A DNA stretch of 64,000 nt, from contig NZ_JARGYU010000002.1 in the NCBI RefSeq assembly GCF_034471385.1, positions 272,045-336,044 on the forward strand, in the 5' to 3' direction. The translations under genes were made by a program, and so were the position numbers. Positions within the stretch are counted from its first letter, which is position 1. Each line of letters opens with the position of its first letter. Shown in pieces: positions 44,617-55,152 of the stretch. The DNA is from Lyticum sinuosum (GTDB lineage: Bacteria > Pseudomonadota > Alphaproteobacteria > Rickettsiales > Midichloriaceae). The notes under the pieces were generated by a model. It did no database searches, was not told where the DNA came from, and saw only the letters and a program-made list of their open reading frames with translations.

Positions 44617-46173
44617 TTATTCCATCATTCTATTTATTCTATAGGATATAGACTTCAGCATGTCTTCATATCTTATATCACCTTCATTTTGCGATAAATC
44701 AGCAATTGTTCTTGATACCTTAAGAACACGATTAACAGATCTCATTGACATACAAAACTTTGTTATAGCTTTTTCTAGAAGATTCTTTGCCTCTTTAGTT
44801 AAAATAACTGATTTATTTAAACAATCACCATCCAATTCAGAATTGAATTTTATTTCCCATCCTAATTTTTTATAGCGTTTATTTTGAATATCACAAGCAG
44901 ATATTACTCTTTCTCTGATTTTAGTTGATGATTCATTAGACTCTTGCGAACTATACAATTGAGAATCATATAATATTGAATTTATTTCATCAGTTTGCAC
45001 TTGAAGATCGAAACGATCAAACATAGGTCCAGATATCTTATTTTGATAATCATATGCGCATTGTGGAGCTTTTCTACATCTTATATTATTTATTTTACTA
45101 CCATAATATCCACATTTACATGGATTCATTGCAGCAATTAGTAAAAATTTAGCAGGATATTTAACATGACCACTTGCTCTATCTAGAATTATATATCCAT
45201 CTTCTACAGGTTGCCTTAATGATTCTAAACTATTTCTATGAAATTCTGGTAACTCATCAAGAAATAATATTCCATAATGCGCTAAAGTAATTTCACCAGG
45301 TCTAATATTTCTACCTCCACCAATTAATGAAGCCATGGAAGATGAAGGATGTGGAGAACGATATGGCCTCGAATTAATAAGTCCTATGCCATGATCAATT
45401 TCTCCAGCAATACTAGCTATAATATTAATTTCTAGTATTTCTTCTGTGGAAAGAGGTGGCATAATACTGGGAAGACGTTTAGCAAGCATAGATTTTCCAG
45501 ACCCAGGTTGTCCAATCATAATCATATGATGTCTTCCTGCAGCTGCAATTTCGAGACCTTTTTTTGCAAGTGGCTGGCCCAAAACATCTTTTAGATCTAA
45601 ATGTTTTTGATTAGATTCTTGTAATATATCAATTAATGAAACATCAGATTTATATCTAGGATTTTTTTTTGTAAAATGATGAATTATCTCTAATAAATGA
45701 TCAAAAACAAAAATATTATTATTACTTGAATAAAGAGCTTCCATTTCATTTTCTGATGAACATATTATTCCCTTGTTCGCATTTTTAGCAGATACAGCTG
45801 CAGGTAGTATACCATTTACTCTATTAATCTCCCCACTTAATGATAATTCGCCCATTATTATAAAATTTTGAATTTCATCTTTAGGTATAATATTCATTGC
45901 TGTCAGAAGACCCATAGCAATAGCTAAATCAAAATGACTTCCTTCTTTTAAAAGATCTGATGGAGCTAAGTTAATAGTTATTCTTTTAGCTGGAAATGAT
46001 AAGCCTATACTTGAGAAAGCAGCTCTTACTCTTTCTTTTGATTCAGCAATTGACTTATCAGCTAAGCCAACAATATTAAATATTGGTAATCCACCACTAT
46101 CAATATGAGTTTGAACATCTATGTTGTTAGCTTCTATGCCAATAAAAGTAACAGTATTAATATTTGATAACAT
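44617..46173 (-). CDS. comM: ComM/YifB-family Mg-chelatase-like AAA ATPase
   Basis: Hexameric helicase of the ComM type, which promotes branch migration of incoming DNA during natural transformation. The Lon-protease-like N-terminal domain (DVQTHIDSGGLPIFNIVGLADKS, RITINLAPSDLLKEGSHFDLAIA) precedes the ATPase domain, with GQPGSGKSMLAKRLPSIMPPL, RPYRSPHPSSS, ILFLDELPEF and MNPCKCGYYG. The C-terminal lid SMRSVNRVLKVSRTIADL is complete. At 518 residues it is full length. With comEC this gives two competence-related proteins in the window. Confidence 0.95.
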   Translation of the reverse strand: MLSNINTVTFIGIEANNIDVQTHIDSGGLPIFNIVGLADKSIAESKERVRAAFSSIGLSFPAKRITINLAPSDLLKEGSHFDLAIAMGLLTAMNIIPKDEIQNFIIMGELSLSGEINRVNGILPAAVSAKNANKGIICSSENEMEALYSSNNNIFVFDHLLEIIHHFTKKNPRYKSDVSLIDILQESNQKHLDLKDVLGQPLAKKGLEIAAAGRHHMIMIGQPGSGKSMLAKRLPSIMPPLSTEEILEINIIASIAGEIDHGIGLINSRPYRSPHPSSSMASLIGGGRNIRPGEITLAHYGILFLDELPEFHRNSLESLRQPVEDGYIILDRASGHVKYPAKFLLIAAMNPCKCGYYGSKINNIRCRKAPQCAYDYQNKISGPMFDRFDLQVQTDEINSILYDSQLYSSQESNESSTKIRERVISACDIQNKRYKKLGWEIKFNSELDGDCLNKSVILTKEAKNLLEKAITKFCMSMRSVNRVLKVSRTIADLSQNEGDIRYEDMLKSISYRINRMME

Positions 46174-46373
46174 ATCTTTACAGATTTTCTATAAAAAATT
46201 TTTATTATGAACAAATTGCAAAGTATATGATAATATATCACAATATACGTAAAAACTAATATCTATCTCTTTTTATCAATAAATTGCAATACTTGTATCA
46301 CAATAGTAAAATATCACAAGCTCATTACCCAAGTATATAATTTATAAACTGTTGTCAATAAACTAATTAAATT

Positions 46374-48596
46374 ATGTTTAAATCATCAAACTATCAACAA
46401 GATTCAATAAAAAAAAATTATATAACTATTAATAGATCTAATTTTATTCAAAATACTATTCCATTACGCCTTCATGATTATCTCGAAATAGATTTAAATC
46501 AACCAATAGAAGATTTAAAAACACCTTTTACAAAATCTTATAAAGTCAAAATATGTTCAAATTATAGTTCGAATGAAATAGATAATAGTAAATTTGCTAT
46601 AGTTCATTATTGTCCTTCTTTATGTCGTCTAGATGATATAGAAAAACTAAAAAATAATCCAATAACTGGATTATTACCTATAATATCATCTAATCTCACT
46701 GAGATAGATGGATTTGAAAGAATTGTTCTTGTTACAAATTTTTCTAAAAGAAAAATTATTGATAATTTTTCGATTCATCGAATTAAGCAAATACTTTCAA
46801 TAGTAAGTAAACTACATCATCTGAATATTATGCATGGTAATATTAATAATTCTACAGTTTATTATAATGAAGATAAAGATATAATTGAAATAGATAACTA
46901 TTTTCATGCTCCATGTGGAAGTATACAATCAGAGATTTATGAATATGGATTAAGAGGATGTTCGCATCCATGTGGAAAAGGATCTGATGAATATATTGCT
47001 GATTATTATGCTATTGGAGTACTTATTCTAAATTCTTTTAAAAGAACTGAATTATTTAATTTTAATTTACATGATATTGCTATAGCAACAGCAAGAAAAG
47101 AAAGTTTCAATTATTTAAAAAAATTATTTCGAATAGAGGATTATGACTTACCTGATGAAATATCAGATATTTGTAATGTATTATTAAATGGAGATATTAA
47201 TGATTGTATAAATATAAATAAAAATATTATAAATAAAAACGATAATACATGTAATATAATCAAAAATAATGCTAAAAATCATTCATATGATATAGAGAAA
47301 GATATAAATAATAATAAAAATAATAAAAAATATAATTCATTATACGAAATGAGTTTAGATATAATTTTTAACTGTGATGATAATCAATTTAAGATAAAAA
47401 TTTCTAATGCATTCAATGATGAAAAAGTAAAAAAAGATGAAGATATTATTTATAGATCTATTATGATAGAAATATTAAATATTCGTAATGAAATTTATTA
47501 TTATGATGATGTTTTTAACAGTAAAGATGAAATAACAAGATTATTATCTGCATTCTTTATTAGTAATTTAAATAAAAATAAGAATGACTATATATGCATT
47601 GGAAATACTTTTTTAAATATAAAAGAAATAGGTAATATGCTTAATTATGGTATTTATCAAAATGACAAAAAATTGATAAATTTATTAATTTATATTATAA
47701 AATCTGGCTATATAGAATCTATTTGTCGTTTATCTCATAATAAAAAACATCAATCTTTTGCTGTTATTATTAATACAGCAAATAGTATTGCTTCAAAAAT
47801 CAATAAGTCTTTTTCAGATATAACAAATATTAACAAATTAGTTACAAAAGATGCTATTTCAATCAGTGAAAGTGATAATAATAATTATAATATATTAAGT
47901 AATAGCGATATTAACGAAATATATGAACGTAATATGAATATATGGTATATGATGTATTTTAGCAATCTAAATCAATATTCAGGACCAGAAGTAAATAATA
48001 AGATATGTTTCAGTGTTTATGAAGCCATAGAATTCTTTAATAATACATTATCATCACATATGAATGATATGAATAATGTAACTATTACTACAGATTTTTA
48101 TGATTTTCTAATAATAAGTATGAAATTAAAAGATTGGCCATATTTAAAATCTATTGAAACTTTTAGATATATAAGAAATCATAAATATTATATTTTACTT
48201 GGAATAATAAACTCTTTTTATATTAAAAATACGAAACAAGGAATAAATATAGAAAATATTATAAAATCAATAGCAAAAAATCTATCATATTCTATTACTA
48301 GTTCTTTGCTTGGTAAATCTAATATAGAAATTGCTTCTAAGATCTTAGAGAAAGTTTATGAAACTGGTAATATAAATGATCTAATTTCAATATTTAATCA
48401 CAATAAATTAAATAAAGATATGCAAAAATATCAAAAATCAGCAAAATATGTAAAAAAAATCGAAGAAATTATTAATATATATGATTTATATATTAAAGAT
48501 GATGATATTATCTCACGTCATAGTAAAAATATTGCTATACTTATTAGCTGTGCCATTCTTATAACATCTACAATTATGATAATAACAAAAATATAA
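46374..48596 (+). CDS. Tail-anchored pseudokinase-like protein
   Basis: A 740-residue protein. Residues about 60-225 follow a protein-kinase outline: IHRIKQILSIVSKLHHLNIMHGNINNSTVYYN occupies the catalytic-loop place (the HRD...N motif read as HGN...NSTV), IIEIDNYF stands where DFG would be, and SDEYIADYYAIGVLIL resembles the helix F region. The catalytic Asp and DFG Asp-Phe-Gly are not intact, so phosphotransfer is unlikely. A long helical region follows, with an Asn/Lys-rich insertion near 280-325, and the protein ends in one membrane helix (IAILISCAILITSTIMIITKI). Its role is unknown. Confidence 0.6.
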   Translation: MFKSSNYQQDSIKKNYITINRSNFIQNTIPLRLHDYLEIDLNQPIEDLKTPFTKSYKVKICSNYSSNEIDNSKFAIVHYCPSLCRLDDIEKLKNNPITGLLPIISSNLTEIDGFERIVLVTNFSKRKIIDNFSIHRIKQILSIVSKLHHLNIMHGNINNSTVYYNEDKDIIEIDNYFHAPCGSIQSEIYEYGLRGCSHPCGKGSDEYIADYYAIGVLILNSFKRTELFNFNLHDIAIATARKESFNYLKKLFRIEDYDLPDEISDICNVLLNGDINDCININKNIINKNDNTCNIIKNNAKNHSYDIEKDINNNKNNKKYNSLYEMSLDIIFNCDDNQFKIKISNAFNDEKVKKDEDIIYRSIMIEILNIRNEIYYYDDVFNSKDEITRLLSAFFISNLNKNKNDYICIGNTFLNIKEIGNMLNYGIYQNDKKLINLLIYIIKSGYIESICRLSHNKKHQSFAVIINTANSIASKINKSFSDITNINKLVTKDAISISESDNNNYNILSNSDINEIYERNMNIWYMMYFSNLNQYSGPEVNNKICFSVYEAIEFFNNTLSSHMNDMNNVTITTDFYDFLIISMKLKDWPYLKSIETFRYIRNHKYYILLGIINSFYIKNTKQGINIENIIKSIAKNLSYSITSSLLGKSNIEIASKILEKVYETGNINDLISIFNHNKLNKDMQKYQKSAKYVKKIEEIINIYDLYIKDDDIISRHSKNIAILISCAILITSTIMIITKI

Positions 48597-48692
48597 TATA
48601 ATTATTATTCTGTATTAAATTTTAATTATTTTTGTGATAATATAAATTCCATATAAAAAAGAATTAATATAAATTTGATTTAATAAAAAGAT

Positions 48693-49103
48693 ATGAAAAT
48701 TTATTCAATCTATATTAAAAGTAGTTATAGAAATAATCTACAAGCATTAATCAATAGAGATACAATAATTAATACAAGATTTATTTCAGATTCTCCTTCT
48801 TTATTATTATTAATTTCTTCTTGGATTTGGTTATTTTGTCATAAATTTTGGATTTTAGGTATAATAATACTTATCATGAAATCATCATGCATTTTATTAA
48901 GTGAATATTTAGTAGATTATAAATATTATATTAGTCTTATTTCTTTGGGAATAAATTTACTATTATATTATAATAGTTCATTTTTATTAGAAAAAAAAGC
49001 TCAAATAGATGGATTTAGATTAATCACTACTATAGTAGCTAAAAATAAGGAAGAAGCTCAAAGAATATTTCTACGTGATACATATGTTGTCACAAAATTA
49101 TAA
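48693..49103 (+). CDS. DUF2628 family membrane protein
   Basis: A 136-residue protein of the DUF2628 type, of unknown function and common in alphaproteobacteria. The N-terminus (MKIYSIYIKSS), the RFISDSPSLLLLISSWIWLFCHKFWILG block corresponding to the usual FIREGFSWWAFLFPPLWLLWHR pattern, and three membrane segments fit. The C-terminal third (GFRLITTIVAKNKEEAQRIFLR) is cytoplasmic and also typical. It precedes dnaG by 90 bases. Confidence 0.75.
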   Translation: MKIYSIYIKSSYRNNLQALINRDTIINTRFISDSPSLLLLISSWIWLFCHKFWILGIIILIMKSSCILLSEYLVDYKYYISLISLGINLLLYYNSSFLLEKKAQIDGFRLITTIVAKNKEEAQRIFLRDTYVVTKL

Positions 49104-49193
49104 AATATAATTTTATTAAAATTAATGCAAATTGCGAGAATTATTTAAAAATAAATATTTTTATATTTATTTTCTGATATATTTTGTAAAAAA

Positions 49194-51086
49194 ATGCATT
49201 CACAAATCATTAGAGAAAATTGTAATATTTATGATTATATAAGTAAGTATGTAGATCTTAAACAAAGATCTCATGGAGAATTTTTAGGAATATGTCCATT
49301 TCATGATGAAAAAACACCATCATTTACAGTAAGTGAATACAAGAAATTTTTTCATTGCTTTGGATGTGGTGAGCACGGGGATATCATCACTTTTGCAATG
49401 AAATATCATAATATTCAATATATGGAAGCAAAAAAAAATATTGCTGATATATTTAAAGTTGATTTACCTATATCTATATCCTATAAAAATAATATAAATC
49501 AAGAATTATATTCTATTAATAAAATATCAGCAGAATGGTATCATGAAAATCTACTCAATAATAAAGATAATAATGCTCTAAAATATTTAGAGCTCAGAGG
49601 ACTTATAGATTCGAATATATTAAAACAATATCAAATAGGATTTTGTCCCAATAATAATAAAGAATTAATTAATATATTAAAAAAAAATTTTTCTGATAAT
49701 ATTATCATTAATAGTAAAATCCTTGTCTTTAAACATAATATATCGCAATTTGTAAATCCACTTTCTGGTCGAATTATATTTCCTATACATGACGAATTTG
49801 GAAATATTATTGGTTTTGGAGGAAGAATTTTAAATGATTTTAATAAAAATAAAACTTATAATTCAAATAACTTAAATTATCAAAATCAAAATAATGAATT
49901 TATAAAACAAATACCTAAATATATTAATAGTGGAGAAACAGATATTTTTAAGAAGAGAGAAATATTTTATGGTTTATATCAGATATCACGTCATAATATA
50001 TATAATAAACAGAATTATAATTCTACTAAATATAAAAATGATATTTATATTGTAGAAGGATATTTTGATGTTCTTTCTCTTGCAAAACAAAAACAAAATG
50101 TAATTGCTAGTCTAGGTACAGCTATCAATCAAAATCATATACATAATTTGTGGAATAAAGGTTATAATCCTGTTATATGTTTTGATGGTGATAATGCAGG
50201 TCAAAATGCTATGTTTCGTTTAATTAAAGAATCTATCTCTGATTTTACTCCAGAAAAAAATATAGAAATTGTCATTTTAAAAAAAGATGAAGACCCTAGT
50301 AGTATATCGCAAAAAAATATATTATGGAGTGAATATGCACAAGAAAATAGAAAATCAGCAATAAATTTTATATTTGATATCTGTTGTAATATAACGCATA
50401 ACTCTAAACCAGAAGAAAAAGCTAGTGTTAGACAAATACTAAAAGATATTGCTAAAAAAGTAAAACATAGGGAATTATCATCTGAATATAAATTATATTT
50501 AGATAAATTATACTGGCAAAAAATTCGTCAAAATAATAAAAATATTAATAATAACTTTAATAATCTAAATAAATATTATTTATTTGAAAATGATATAAAT
50601 ATAGTAAAATTAAATAAAATTAGTCAGAATTTTATTAATATAATATCAGTTTTAATTTTACAACCAGAAGCAACTAATTCTAATATATATGAAAGATTAA
50701 GTGATCTTCCTGATATTTATAATGAAGATTTAATAAAAATAAAAAATACTTTATTAAATGGAGAAAATTGGGAAGATTGTTCAATTTCTAATGAAAATAA
50801 AGAGATTATTATAAATAATATTATTAAAATAAAAGAAAAATATAATAAAGAATTTCTATATCAAAATCTTGATAAATGGCTTTTGATAGAAGAAAATCAC
50901 TTGATAGAAATTCAAATAAAAAAAACTCATCAGATAATTCTTAATGAGGTGAAAAAAAAATTTCCAGATGAAAATCTTCTTATGAAATTAGAAAAAAATA
51001 TTATATCTTTAAAGCAAAATCAACAAAAAAGAAATATTATTATTAATAATAATATCGATAATATAATTGATATAAATGATTTATAA
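49194..51086 (+). CDS. dnaG: DNA primase
   Basis: Makes RNA primers for DNA replication. The zinc-binding domain is at the N-terminus (CPFHDEKTPSFTVSEYKKFFHCFGCGEHGD; C34, H37, C55, C58). The RNA polymerase domain follows, with LSGRIIFPIHDEFGNIIGFGGR, the TOPRIM motif IVEGYFDVLSLA and CFDGDNAG. The C-terminal DnaB-interacting region is helical and Asn-rich. It has 630 residues. rpoD follows after 64 bases, the classic dnaG-rpoD order. Confidence 0.96.
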   Translation: MHSQIIRENCNIYDYISKYVDLKQRSHGEFLGICPFHDEKTPSFTVSEYKKFFHCFGCGEHGDIITFAMKYHNIQYMEAKKNIADIFKVDLPISISYKNNINQELYSINKISAEWYHENLLNNKDNNALKYLELRGLIDSNILKQYQIGFCPNNNKELINILKKNFSDNIIINSKILVFKHNISQFVNPLSGRIIFPIHDEFGNIIGFGGRILNDFNKNKTYNSNNLNYQNQNNEFIKQIPKYINSGETDIFKKREIFYGLYQISRHNIYNKQNYNSTKYKNDIYIVEGYFDVLSLAKQKQNVIASLGTAINQNHIHNLWNKGYNPVICFDGDNAGQNAMFRLIKESISDFTPEKNIEIVILKKDEDPSSISQKNILWSEYAQENRKSAINFIFDICCNITHNSKPEEKASVRQILKDIAKKVKHRELSSEYKLYLDKLYWQKIRQNNKNINNNFNNLNKYYLFENDINIVKLNKISQNFINIISVLILQPEATNSNIYERLSDLPDIYNEDLIKIKNTLLNGENWEDCSISNENKEIIINNIIKIKEKYNKEFLYQNLDKWLLIEENHLIEIQIKKTHQIILNEVKKKFPDENLLMKLEKNIISLKQNQQKRNIIINNNIDNIIDINDL

Positions 51087-51150
51087 TGATCTAATTAAAA
51101 AATAATATAAATAGTTATAAATAATAATTATAATACAATAAATAAAATAA

Positions 51151-53109
51151 ATGACAAAGAAAAATGATAAAGAGTTTGAAGATACAGAAGAACAAAAGAA
51201 ATTAGATTCAATAATACTACAAGTAGACAATGATGAAGATGATTTTTTTCTCGAAGATGAAAGTATAGTAGAGCCTGTATCTTTAGAAGGTGATAAAGAA
51301 GATGTTGTTAGTACAGATGATCTAAAAAATCCTGAATTCTCTGCATCAGATTATAAGTCAAGTGGAGATATTTTTAAGTTATATCTTAGAGCAATGGGTG
51401 GTATTAAGCTTCTTACTAGAGAAACAGAAATAGCAATAGCTGAAGATATAACAAATGGAAAATATAAAAAAATAAGAATTTTATTTTCTTTTCCTATTTC
51501 TTTAAAAAAAATTATTGAATGGGCAGAAAGTATTAATATGGGGAATATGAGTATACGAGAAATAATAGATGTAGAAACTATGTATTTTCGTGAATTTAAT
51601 CAAGATGAACTTGATTCACATATTTCAAGAGAAGAATCTATATTTGATGATTTTGATGATGAAACAGAAGAAAATGATGAGGAAGTAAATTCAATGACAG
51701 AAATGGAAAATGTCTTGTTTGAAAGCGTAACAATTCTATTAAATAAAGCAAAAAATATTGCACAAGAAATTTTAGAATTACAGAAAATTAAATTAAAAAA
51801 TTATTGTTCTACTTTCTTAATAGAAGAGAAAAAAATTTCTAACAATGAAATTAATAATATAAAATATTCCGAAGAGTACTATAATAATAAGATTATAGAA
51901 CTCAGTGAATGTATGAGACAACTTTATATTAATGAAAATGTATCACAAAATATTGCAGATATTTTACAAGAACAAAATAAAAACATTTTAAGTTATGAAA
52001 ATGAGATTCTTAAAATTTGTATATCATCAGATATTAACCGCATAAAATTTTTAAATCTATATCATGGAAGTGATAATTTAGATTGGGTACAAAATGTTAA
52101 AAAGATTGCAGGAAAAAATTTTGATTTTCCATCTTGGTCTGCAAAAATTAAGGATATACTTAAAAAAATGGCCAATTATGCAGTTGAGATAGGATTAGAT
52201 TTAATAACTTTTAAAGAAAGTATTAATTCATTAAGACAAGCTGAAAGAAAGATAAAAATAGCAAAAGAACAAATGATAGAAGCTAATTTAAGGCTTGTAA
52301 TATCAATAGCAAAAAGATATGCAAATCGTGGACTTCAATTTTTAGATCTTGTTCAAGAAGGTAATATAGGATTGATGAAAGCAGTAGATAAATTTGATCC
52401 ACAGCGCGGTTATAAATTTTCAACTTATGCAACATGGTGGATACGTCAAGCTATAACTAGATCTATTGCAGACCAGGCTCGAACTATAAGAATTCCTGTT
52501 CATATGATAGAAACAATCAATAAAATGTTACGTATAATAAAACAATTAATTCATGAATTGGGAAGAGAGCCAACTCCAGAAGAAATTGCAGAAAAAATGG
52601 GTCAATCTGTTGAAAAAATTATAAAAACACTAAAAATAGCAAAGGAACCCGTTAGCTTAGAAAATAAAGTTAGTAGTGATGATTCTAGTGTTCTTGCAGA
52701 TTTTATACAAGATCCTAATTCTGTGACACCATTAGATGCTGCTATATGTAATAGTCTCAGAAAAATAACAACAGCTGTGTTATCTTCATTAACACCGAGA
52801 GAAGAAAGAGTATTGCGTATGAGATTTGGAATAGGTCTGAGAAGTGATCATACACTTGAACAAGTAGGTCACTTATTTGATGTAACTAGAGAAAGAATAA
52901 GACAAATAGAAGCAAAAGCATTACGTAAAATGAGGCGACCAAGTAGATGTAGAGGTCTTGCAGGCTTTCTTGAAACTAAAAATAATAAAAAACCACTTTA
53001 TCAAAACAATGATTCTGGTGATGATAGTAGCACTGATGATAGTGATTATGATGGTGGATACGATAATGATACTGATGAAAAGTACAATAGTGAAGCAAAT
53101 GCAGAATAA
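51151..53109 (+). CDS. rpoD: RNA polymerase sigma factor RpoD (sigma-70)
   Basis: Primary housekeeping sigma factor. An acidic N-terminus leads into region 1.2 (DIFKLYLRAMGGIKLLTRETEI). Region 2 is nearly invariant (NLRLVISIAKRYANRGLQFLDLVQEGNIGLMKAV...WWIRQAITR), with region 3 and region 4 (LTPREERVLRMRFGIG, LEQVGHLFDVTRERIRQIE) following. The tail is low complexity (Asp/Ser/Asn). It has 652 residues, and the non-conserved region between 1.2 and 2.1 is shorter than in some alphaproteobacteria. Confidence 0.98.
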   Translation: MTKKNDKEFEDTEEQKKLDSIILQVDNDEDDFFLEDESIVEPVSLEGDKEDVVSTDDLKNPEFSASDYKSSGDIFKLYLRAMGGIKLLTRETEIAIAEDITNGKYKKIRILFSFPISLKKIIEWAESINMGNMSIREIIDVETMYFREFNQDELDSHISREESIFDDFDDETEENDEEVNSMTEMENVLFESVTILLNKAKNIAQEILELQKIKLKNYCSTFLIEEKKISNNEINNIKYSEEYYNNKIIELSECMRQLYINENVSQNIADILQEQNKNILSYENEILKICISSDINRIKFLNLYHGSDNLDWVQNVKKIAGKNFDFPSWSAKIKDILKKMANYAVEIGLDLITFKESINSLRQAERKIKIAKEQMIEANLRLVISIAKRYANRGLQFLDLVQEGNIGLMKAVDKFDPQRGYKFSTYATWWIRQAITRSIADQARTIRIPVHMIETINKMLRIIKQLIHELGREPTPEEIAEKMGQSVEKIIKTLKIAKEPVSLENKVSSDDSSVLADFIQDPNSVTPLDAAICNSLRKITTAVLSSLTPREERVLRMRFGIGLRSDHTLEQVGHLFDVTRERIRQIEAKALRKMRRPSRCRGLAGFLETKNNKKPLYQNNDSGDDSSTDDSDYDGGYDNDTDEKYNSEANAE

Positions 53110-53190
53110 TATTTTTTACATATCTTATTAATTTTTTTCATAAGTTTAAACGTATCAAAAATAATATTAAATATATTAAATATAATTTTA

Positions 53191-53898
53191 TTAATATAAA
53201 AATGTTTTTCTCATGAAAGCATGAATAAATGCTATATCTTTAGAGTGACTTAAAATATTTGTTAATTTAATATAACTTCTTATAATTTTATTGTTATTTT
53301 TTTTCTGTTCATCAGATTCTGAACTTATATTTTCAGAATCAGCTTTAGAATTAAAAATATCATTAATTTTATCTGTTGTACTTTTATTTAATTGATTTAA
53401 TTGTTTTATTTCAAAAATTGCTAATCTTAAAATTGCTCTAATAACATATGCTATATCTTTTAACCCCCATTTTCCTTCTAAATTTTCTTGAATTATATCA
53501 TCTATATGATTTTTGCAGTATAATATTTTATTTGTTATCTCAATTATAAAAGATATATAATCCGCATTTAATTCATGTTTTTTCAGTGTTTTATATAATA
53601 CACCATTATATCCATATAGATTCTCTTCATTATCTTCATCATTAAAAGTTTCTGGTTTTTCAAAGAAATGAATTACTTCTTTGAAATTATTATTGTCTTT
53701 TGAATCTAAGCTTTCATCTTCAATACAATTTTTAATAAGTTTAAAGACATTATTAACAACTTCAGAACTAGATTTTTTATAATTATATTCAATGAGCATT
53801 ATGTCATACATGTACATTATTTGTACTAAAATTAATCTAGTTTGTGTATCTAATTTTGTTATTTTTTTATTTTTTATTAAGATATTTTCTATGTTCAT
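53191..53898 (-). CDS. nusB: Transcription antitermination factor NusB
   Basis: Helical factor for rRNA antitermination. The family pattern is diverged but traceable: TRLILVQIMYMYDIM at the start (usual R..A.Q.LY), CKNHIDDIIQENLEGKWGLKDIAYVIRAILRLAIFEI in the middle, and a C-terminal helix pair where family members read NgvL (here IAFIHAFMRKTF). It has 235 residues against about 150, due to an Asn/Glu-rich insertion near 60-95 and another near 180-205. It is convergent with rpoD. Confidence 0.75.
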   Translation of the reverse strand: MNIENILIKNKKITKLDTQTRLILVQIMYMYDIMLIEYNYKKSSSEVVNNVFKLIKNCIEDESLDSKDNNNFKEVIHFFEKPETFNDEDNEENLYGYNGVLYKTLKKHELNADYISFIIEITNKILYCKNHIDDIIQENLEGKWGLKDIAYVIRAILRLAIFEIKQLNQLNKSTTDKINDIFNSKADSENISSESDEQKKNNNKIIRSYIKLTNILSHSKDIAFIHAFMRKTFLY

Positions 53899-54041
53899 AT
53901 GTATATGAATTTTATGAATTAAGTTTTTATGAATTAAATAATTTTATAAATATATTTTATTTAACACAGCATATATAGTCATGGAAGTATTAATATTAAA
54001 AATAAATAAAAAAACATTAAATAAATTTTTAAAATTTTAAA

Positions 54042-55058
54042 ATGAATTTGCTTTGTATAGATACTTGTTGTGGATTTTGCTCTGTAGCTCTCTATAAAAT
54101 AGAAATTAATAAAGATAGTAAAAAAAAGAAGTATTATAGTAATAATATCAATAATAATGATTTTTCAATTGATTTTAAATTAGAAATTTCAAAATCTATT
54201 GATTATCTTAATATGCAAGTTGAAACTATATCTTCAATAACACAAGAGATTATATCTGAAGTTATAATGAATAATTTGAATAAATCAGATAATAAATCAG
54301 ATAATATAAATAATAATCTTAAGAAAGATAATAATAAAATATTTAGTTATATAGATGCTATTGCTGTTACAACTGGACCAGGTAGTTTTACAGGGAATCG
54401 TATTGGTTTAAGTTACGCATATGGAATAAAAATGAGTCTTTCAGAATTTCCTAATGAAAAAGAACAAAATTCTAAGAAATTCCCTATAATTCCATTTAAT
54501 ACTTTAGATTGTATAGCCTCAAAAGCTTTAGATAAAATTCAAGATAAAACTAATTTTCAAGATAAAATTAATTATAGTGAAAATATTGTTGCTTTATTAC
54601 CAGCAGGAATTGATAAAAATGGTGAAAATTTATATTATTATAGTAGATATAGCTGTAAAAAAAATACTCTTTACAAAGATACTATTTATAATAATAAGAT
54701 AAATTTATATCGTGATATTGATTATAAAATATCAAGTCTTAATGAAATTTATAATGATATAGAAAAAAATATCAATTATTCATTTTCTGAATATAAAAAC
54801 GAAATATTTTTTGGAAATTGCAAAGAATTAGATATTAATTCATATATTAAAGCTGAAGATATTATATTAGGAGTAAAATATATTCCAACTTATAATAATA
54901 TAGTAAATAAATTATTATTTATATCAATATCATCTAATATTGAACTTGAACTAAATGAGAAAGAATTTAAAAAATTTAAAGAGGATACTTATAATTATCA
55001 GTTGAATATATATCATTATCCTTTACCTTACTATATTAAAAACCCTAATATAGGATAA
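54042..55058 (+). CDS. tsaB: tRNA threonylcarbamoyladenosine biosynthesis protein TsaB
   Basis: Non-catalytic partner of TsaD in making t6A37 of tRNAs reading ANN codons. The N-terminus MNLLCIDTCCGFCSVALYKIE and the block DAIAVTTGPGSFTGNRIGLSYAYGIKM (residues about 104-129) are diagnostic. It has 338 residues against about 230; a long Asn/Lys/Ile-rich insertion lies near 27-100. The C-terminal part is of interest because its last 258 bases (54801-55058) occur again downstream as dead copies at 57277-57534 and, shortened, at 59054-59196. Confidence 0.88.
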   Translation: MNLLCIDTCCGFCSVALYKIEINKDSKKKKYYSNNINNNDFSIDFKLEISKSIDYLNMQVETISSITQEIISEVIMNNLNKSDNKSDNINNNLKKDNNKIFSYIDAIAVTTGPGSFTGNRIGLSYAYGIKMSLSEFPNEKEQNSKKFPIIPFNTLDCIASKALDKIQDKTNFQDKINYSENIVALLPAGIDKNGENLYYYSRYSCKKNTLYKDTIYNNKINLYRDIDYKISSLNEIYNDIEKNINYSFSEYKNEIFFGNCKELDINSYIKAEDIILGVKYIPTYNNIVNKLLFISISSNIELELNEKEFKKFKEDTYNYQLNIYHYPLPYYIKNPNIG

Positions 55059-55152
55059 TATTACATTAATATTATATTATTATATAACAAAAAAACTTTT
55101 TAATATTTTTAATATTCTTTTTTATCTATCAATAGAAATAGAAGAATTCTGA

